A stretch of 16,771 nt of DNA from Pedosphaera sp. (lineage in GTDB: Bacteria; Verrucomicrobiota; Verrucomicrobiia; Limisphaerales; Pedosphaeraceae), in assembly GCA_028293465.1 (NCBI GenBank), contig JAQGOT010000282.1, positions 1-16,771 of the forward strand, given 5' to 3'. Below, piece after piece: positions 13,807 through 16,771 of the stretch. Each line of letters opens with the position of its first letter. The stretch's first letter is position 1. Position numbers and translations under genes: made by a program. The notes beneath the pieces are model-generated. The model was not told the origin of the DNA. It searched no databases and worked only from the letters and a program-made list of their open reading frames with translations.

Positions 13807-14802
13807 TCAACGCTCCCCGATGCGGGACGTTCCCGGGTATTTGGCTGCCGCTTCGGGATCGATCGCGCCGAGGGTTTTCAGGCAGAGTTTCCTGGATTCC
13901 ACATCGCCTGCCTGCATGAATTCCTGGACGGCATGGGAGGCAGGTCGGGCTGCAGGACCGTATTTAGCAAGCTCCATGGTTGCGGCCGAGCGCGTCCGCG
14001 GATCCGAACTGTGAACCGCTTCCACCAAGAAGGGAATCAACGAGACGTCCTCGGGCTGGGCTTCGCTCAGGTAAATGGCGGCCCAATCGCAGGTGGGAGC
14101 TGGCTTGGATTTGACGAATTCTCGAAACAGGGCGACCGCCTCATTGGTTTTATGGCCGGATTTCCAGAAGGCCCAGGCAGTTCGAAGTCTGAAATCAACC
14201 AAGGAATCGTCCCGAACGGCGTCCAAGCGGGGGTCGGTTATTTTTGGCTGGGGACGTTTCTTCGCTTGGGCTTGGAGATCTTTGTCGGTTGCCGGGGCTG
14301 TGTCCGGGCCGAGTTTTCCACCCAGGGCCAGAATCACTCCGGTAAGAATCGGTCGTGAAGGGTTGTTGGTGTCTTGCCAGATCCGGCGCAGATCGGGCAG
14401 GACGGTCTTCGCGTCGGGCTGGTGGGTGAGGATGATATCGGCTGAAGCCCAAAGCTTTAAAGGCGAAGGGGCCAAGGGCAGTTGGTCGCGCAGGATTCTC
14501 GGGATTTTTGGGTACGCACGCCGGTAAAACCGTGCCCAGGACGGATCCCCTTTTTGGAAGACGTGGACCAAGACCGGCAAGGCAGCGGGACCCATTTCCT
14601 GGAATGCCGTGACTGCGGCAGCCTGGTTGGTGGGTGATTGGTTCAACCATTCCCGGGCGGTTTTGCCCTGATAAACGGGCATGGGCCCGCCAAGAGGACT
14701 TAGCATTTTGACGGCAATGACGGCCAGCAGCACCAGCAAGACCAGACTGGCAGCCAAGACAACCACGGTGCGCTTGGTTCTCATTGGCTGTACGGTGGAC
14801 AT
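13807..14802 (-). CDS. Membrane-anchored HEAT-repeat-like protein
   Basis: 331 residues from ATG 14802. Basic N-terminus, one TM helix at ~12-34 (TVVVLAASLVLLVLLAVIAV), then PVYQGKTAREWL, a short motif I recall just after the anchor in verrucomicrobial HEAT proteins. The rest is helical and contains HEAT-like units: NQAAAVTAFQEMGPAALPVL (~59-78), VSLIPFLVEAVHSSDPRTRS (~250-270), AATMELAKYGPAARPASHAV (~271-290), ESRKLCLKTLGAIDPEAAAK. It is probably anchored in the inner membrane with the solenoid outside. The start could also be ATG 14784 or GTG 14823; no clear SD decides. First gene of the proposed operon running left to the coiled-coil/TPR gene. Substrate or partner unknown. Confidence 0.8.
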   Translation of the reverse strand: MSTVQPMRTKRTVVVLAASLVLLVLLAVIAVKMLSPLGGPMPVYQGKTAREWLNQSPTNQAAAVTAFQEMGPAALPVLVHVFQKGDPSWARFYRRAYPKIPRILRDQLPLAPSPLKLWASADIILTHQPDAKTVLPDLRRIWQDTNNPSRPILTGVILALGGKLGPDTAPATDKDLQAQAKKRPQPKITDPRLDAVRDDSLVDFRLRTAWAFWKSGHKTNEAVALFREFVKSKPAPTCDWAAIYLSEAQPEDVSLIPFLVEAVHSSDPRTRSAATMELAKYGPAARPASHAVQEFMQAGDVESRKLCLKTLGAIDPEAAAKYPGTSRIGER

Positions 14803-15149
14803 CTGGTGTGATTGTTCAGGCACGGGCCAAAGCTGAAGTCGCGACCGGGACTGGGTGCCTCTGCCATTCAGGGTCTCCGCTCCCCGACGTTGCCGTCAAA
14901 AGGGTTTTCACTGTTCTACAATAGGCGAGACGGGCCTGGAATCAAGCCAACAACCATACAATGGGGAGCGAGGTACGGGGTCGGCGGCGGGTTTTTGGCG
15001 CGAAATCCAACTTGGATAGTGAAGGGCGGGCCGTATGCTTGGCTGGCGATGACCCGGAAACGGGGACATAATTTCGAGCTCAAATAATCCGCACACTTGA
15101 ATGCAAAACCCGGCTGTGCATTGATACCACCTCAGAGTCTCAGGCTGAT
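14803..15149. other. 347-bp divergent intergenic region, little to see
   Basis: It lies between the leftward HEAT-like gene and the rightward TMTC-like gene. The only structure I can point to is a 13-bp palindrome ATCCAA-C-TTGGAT (15005-15017), which contains the AATCCAA core of the 10-bp arrays around 3668-4250. TACAAT (14917-14922) and TTGCCG (14890-14895) are 21 bp apart, too wide for a standard promoter. Promoters for both genes should be here, but none is convincing. Confidence 0.6.
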
Positions 15150-16771
15150 ATGAAAGACAAATTTCGATTGCTTCGCCAGAATTGGGTAATCGGGGCGCTC
15201 CTAGCCCTGATTACTTGCTTCGCTTATTGGCCGGTCGTGCACTTTCCGTTCGTTAATTATGATGATTATGATTACGTGTTCCAGAATGCTCACGTAAATC
15301 ATGGACTGAGCTGGAACAACGCGCGCTGGGCGTTAACGAGCACCGACGCGTGCAACTGGCATCCGCTCACCTGGATCTCGCACATGGTCGATTGTCAGTT
15401 TTATGCGTTGAAAGCTGGAGGGCATCACGTGACGAGTCTGCTGCTCCACGTGGCCAATAGTTTGCTCCTCCTTGGTGTGTTGTTCCGGATGACGGGGAAG
15501 CGTTGGGCGAGTGCGTTTGTCGCGGCATTGTTCGCCTGGCATCCGCTGCATGTGGAGTCGGTGGCCTGGGTGGCGGAGCGCAAGGACGTGTTGAGCACGT
15601 GTTTTTGGCTGCTGACGATGGCGGCGTACCTGCACTACGTGGCGAAGCGGAGCGTCAGCCGGTATTTGCTGGTGGTGGTGCTCTTCGCGTTGGGATTGAT
15701 GTCCAAGCCGATGGTGGTGACGCTGCCATTTACATTGTTGCTCCTCGATTATTGGCCGTTGCGGAGGATTGCTGATTGCGGGCTGCGGCTGCCGGAAACG
15801 GCAAGCTCCACACCGATCGCGACAAAACCGCTACCGCTCGGGCAGTTGGTGCTGGAGAAGGTGCCGTTGCTCTTGCTCTCCGCGGCTTCGAGTGTGATCA
15901 CTTATTTGGTGCAGCAGCAGGCCGGCGCGATCATTGTTTCCAGCGATCTTCCGCTGGGACTGCGGGTGGCCAATGCACTTGTTTCCTATTGCCTGTATCT
16001 CGGCAAGGCGTTTTGGCCGACACCGCTGGCGGCGCCTTATCCTCACCCGGGAGAGTGGCCAATGGGGACGGTAGTGGGGGCTGTTTTGTTTTTGCTGATT
16101 TTCACTGCGGCAGCCTTGGCACAGAGGCGAAGCCGTCCTTATTTGATTGTAGGCTGGCTGTGGTTTTTGGGCGTGCTCGTGCCGGCGATTGGATTCGTGC
16201 AGGTGGGCGGCCAAGGCATGGCCGACCGCTACGCTTATATTCCGCTGATTGGCGTTTTGATCATGGTGGCTTGGGGGGTGCCCGACCTCCTCGGTCAGTG
16301 GCCGCGGCGAGAATGGGCGTTTGGACTGGGAAGCGCGGCAGCGCTGGCCGGCTGCCTGCTGTTAACGCGCACACAGGTGCAATACTGGAGCGACAGCGAG
16401 GTACTGTTCCGCCACGCTCTGGCCGTCACCAAGGATAATCCTCTGGCCCATACCTGCCTGGGAACTGCTCTGAGCGAGAAAAACAAAACCGACGAAGCGA
16501 TCGCCGAGTATGAGAAGGCGCTAAAACTCGAACCGGCCCTCGGGGATGCGCAGCACCACTTGGGTGTTGCCTTAACCAAGCAGGGCAGGACCAAGGAAGC
16601 CATCGGCCACCTTGAGCTGGCGCTGAAAGCTTGGCCAACCCTCGCAGCGGGACACTACGACCTGGGAATCGCCCTGGGCTTGGAAGGGAGGACGGAGGAA
16701 GCGATCGCCGCATATGAAAAGACTTTGCAGCTTCGTCCAGAATATCCCCATGCGCATTACAATCTCGCGGG
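15150..16771 (+). CDS. TMTC-like polytopic GT-C protein with C-terminal TPRs (partial, runs off right edge)
   Basis: An open frame from ATG 15150 reads 540 full codons to the edge with no stop. A first TM helix at ~12-30 is followed by FVNYDDYDYVFQN (34-46): D38/D39 sit where GT-C glycosyltransferases carry their acidic motif. Next come NWHPLTWISHMVD (69-81), FAWHPLHVESVAWVAERKDV (128-147) and a further series of TM helices to ~405. Four TPRs start at ~431, 465, 499 and 533 (NPLAHTCLGTALSEKNKTDE). HPLHVESVAWVAERKDV is shared with a large planctomycete/verrucomicrobial family and with eukaryotic TMTC proteins, which transfer O-mannose. I infer a lipid-linked-sugar transferase in the inner membrane; acceptor unknown. 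AGG at 15142-15144 is a weak SD. The TPR tail probably continues beyond the window. Confidence 0.9.
   Translation, partial: MKDKFRLLRQNWVIGALLALITCFAYWPVVHFPFVNYDDYDYVFQNAHVNHGLSWNNARWALTSTDACNWHPLTWISHMVDCQFYALKAGGHHVTSLLLHVANSLLLLGVLFRMTGKRWASAFVAALFAWHPLHVESVAWVAERKDVLSTCFWLLTMAAYLHYVAKRSVSRYLLVVVLFALGLMSKPMVVTLPFTLLLLDYWPLRRIADCGLRLPETASSTPIATKPLPLGQLVLEKVPLLLLSAASSVITYLVQQQAGAIIVSSDLPLGLRVANALVSYCLYLGKAFWPTPLAAPYPHPGEWPMGTVVGAVLFLLIFTAAALAQRRSRPYLIVGWLWFLGVLVPAIGFVQVGGQGMADRYAYIPLIGVLIMVAWGVPDLLGQWPRREWAFGLGSAAALAGCLLLTRTQVQYWSDSEVLFRHALAVTKDNPLAHTCLGTALSEKNKTDEAIAEYEKALKLEPALGDAQHHLGVALTKQGRTKEAIGHLELALKAWPTLAAGHYDLGIALGLEGRTEEAIAAYEKTLQLRPEYPHAHYNLA

Noticed and set aside
14890..14922. 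TTGCCG ... TACAAT as promoter for the TMTC-like gene
   Set aside because: Spacing of 21 bp is too long, and it lies more than 220 bp upstream of the ATG.

Overview
The window looks like a chromosomal segment of a Verrucomicrobiota bacterium, probably of the Pedosphaera/Limisphaerales group. The pointers are a sigma-70 protein of the verrucomicrobial type (DVTQAVFADLARKAP motif) with a membrane-anchored C-terminal extension, a TMTC-like membrane protein with the ERKDVLS motif and C-terminal TPRs, large secreted FG-GAP and coiled-coil/TPR proteins, high GC, weak or absent Shine-Dalgarno sequences, and intergenic DNA full of short degenerate repeats. The assignment rests on family recognition, not on a database search.

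Layout. (1) 1-3124, minus strand: a class IV (HDAC11-like) deacetylase-fold enzyme, followed 69 bp downstream by an ECF-like sigma factor fused to transmembrane segments and at least three carboxypeptidase-regulatory-like domains; the sigma gene runs off the left edge. (2) 3125-4315: a 1.2-kb gene-free divergent region that is a mosaic of short repeats, including three in-period arrays of a 10-bp unit (AATCCAAGTT) and six TGTTACGC-like octamers. (3) 4316-8683, plus strand: an exported PDZ-less HtrA-like serine protease, a large exported protein of DUF3352-like appearance, and an exported protein of unknown function. Strong hairpins lie between the last two genes, and an operator-like palindrome touches the last start codon. 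(4) A hairpin at 8876-8904 separates this set from the convergent minus-strand set. (5) 8943-14802, minus strand, read right to left: a membrane-anchored HEAT-like protein, a secreted coiled-coil/TPR protein, a YjbQ-family enzyme and a secreted protein with ten FG-GAP motifs. Gaps of 61, 47 and 52 bp make one operon plausible. (6) 15150 to the right edge, plus strand: a polytopic GT-C/TMTC-like protein whose TPR tail is cut by the window end.

Most of the genes encode envelope or exported proteins, and only the deacetylase and the YjbQ-family enzyme look purely cytoplasmic. No phage, IS element, CRISPR array, rRNA or tRNA was found. The items most worth following are the sigma-TM-beta-sandwich fusion next to the HDAC11-like gene and the 10-bp-periodic repeat arrays in the 1.2-kb divergent region.
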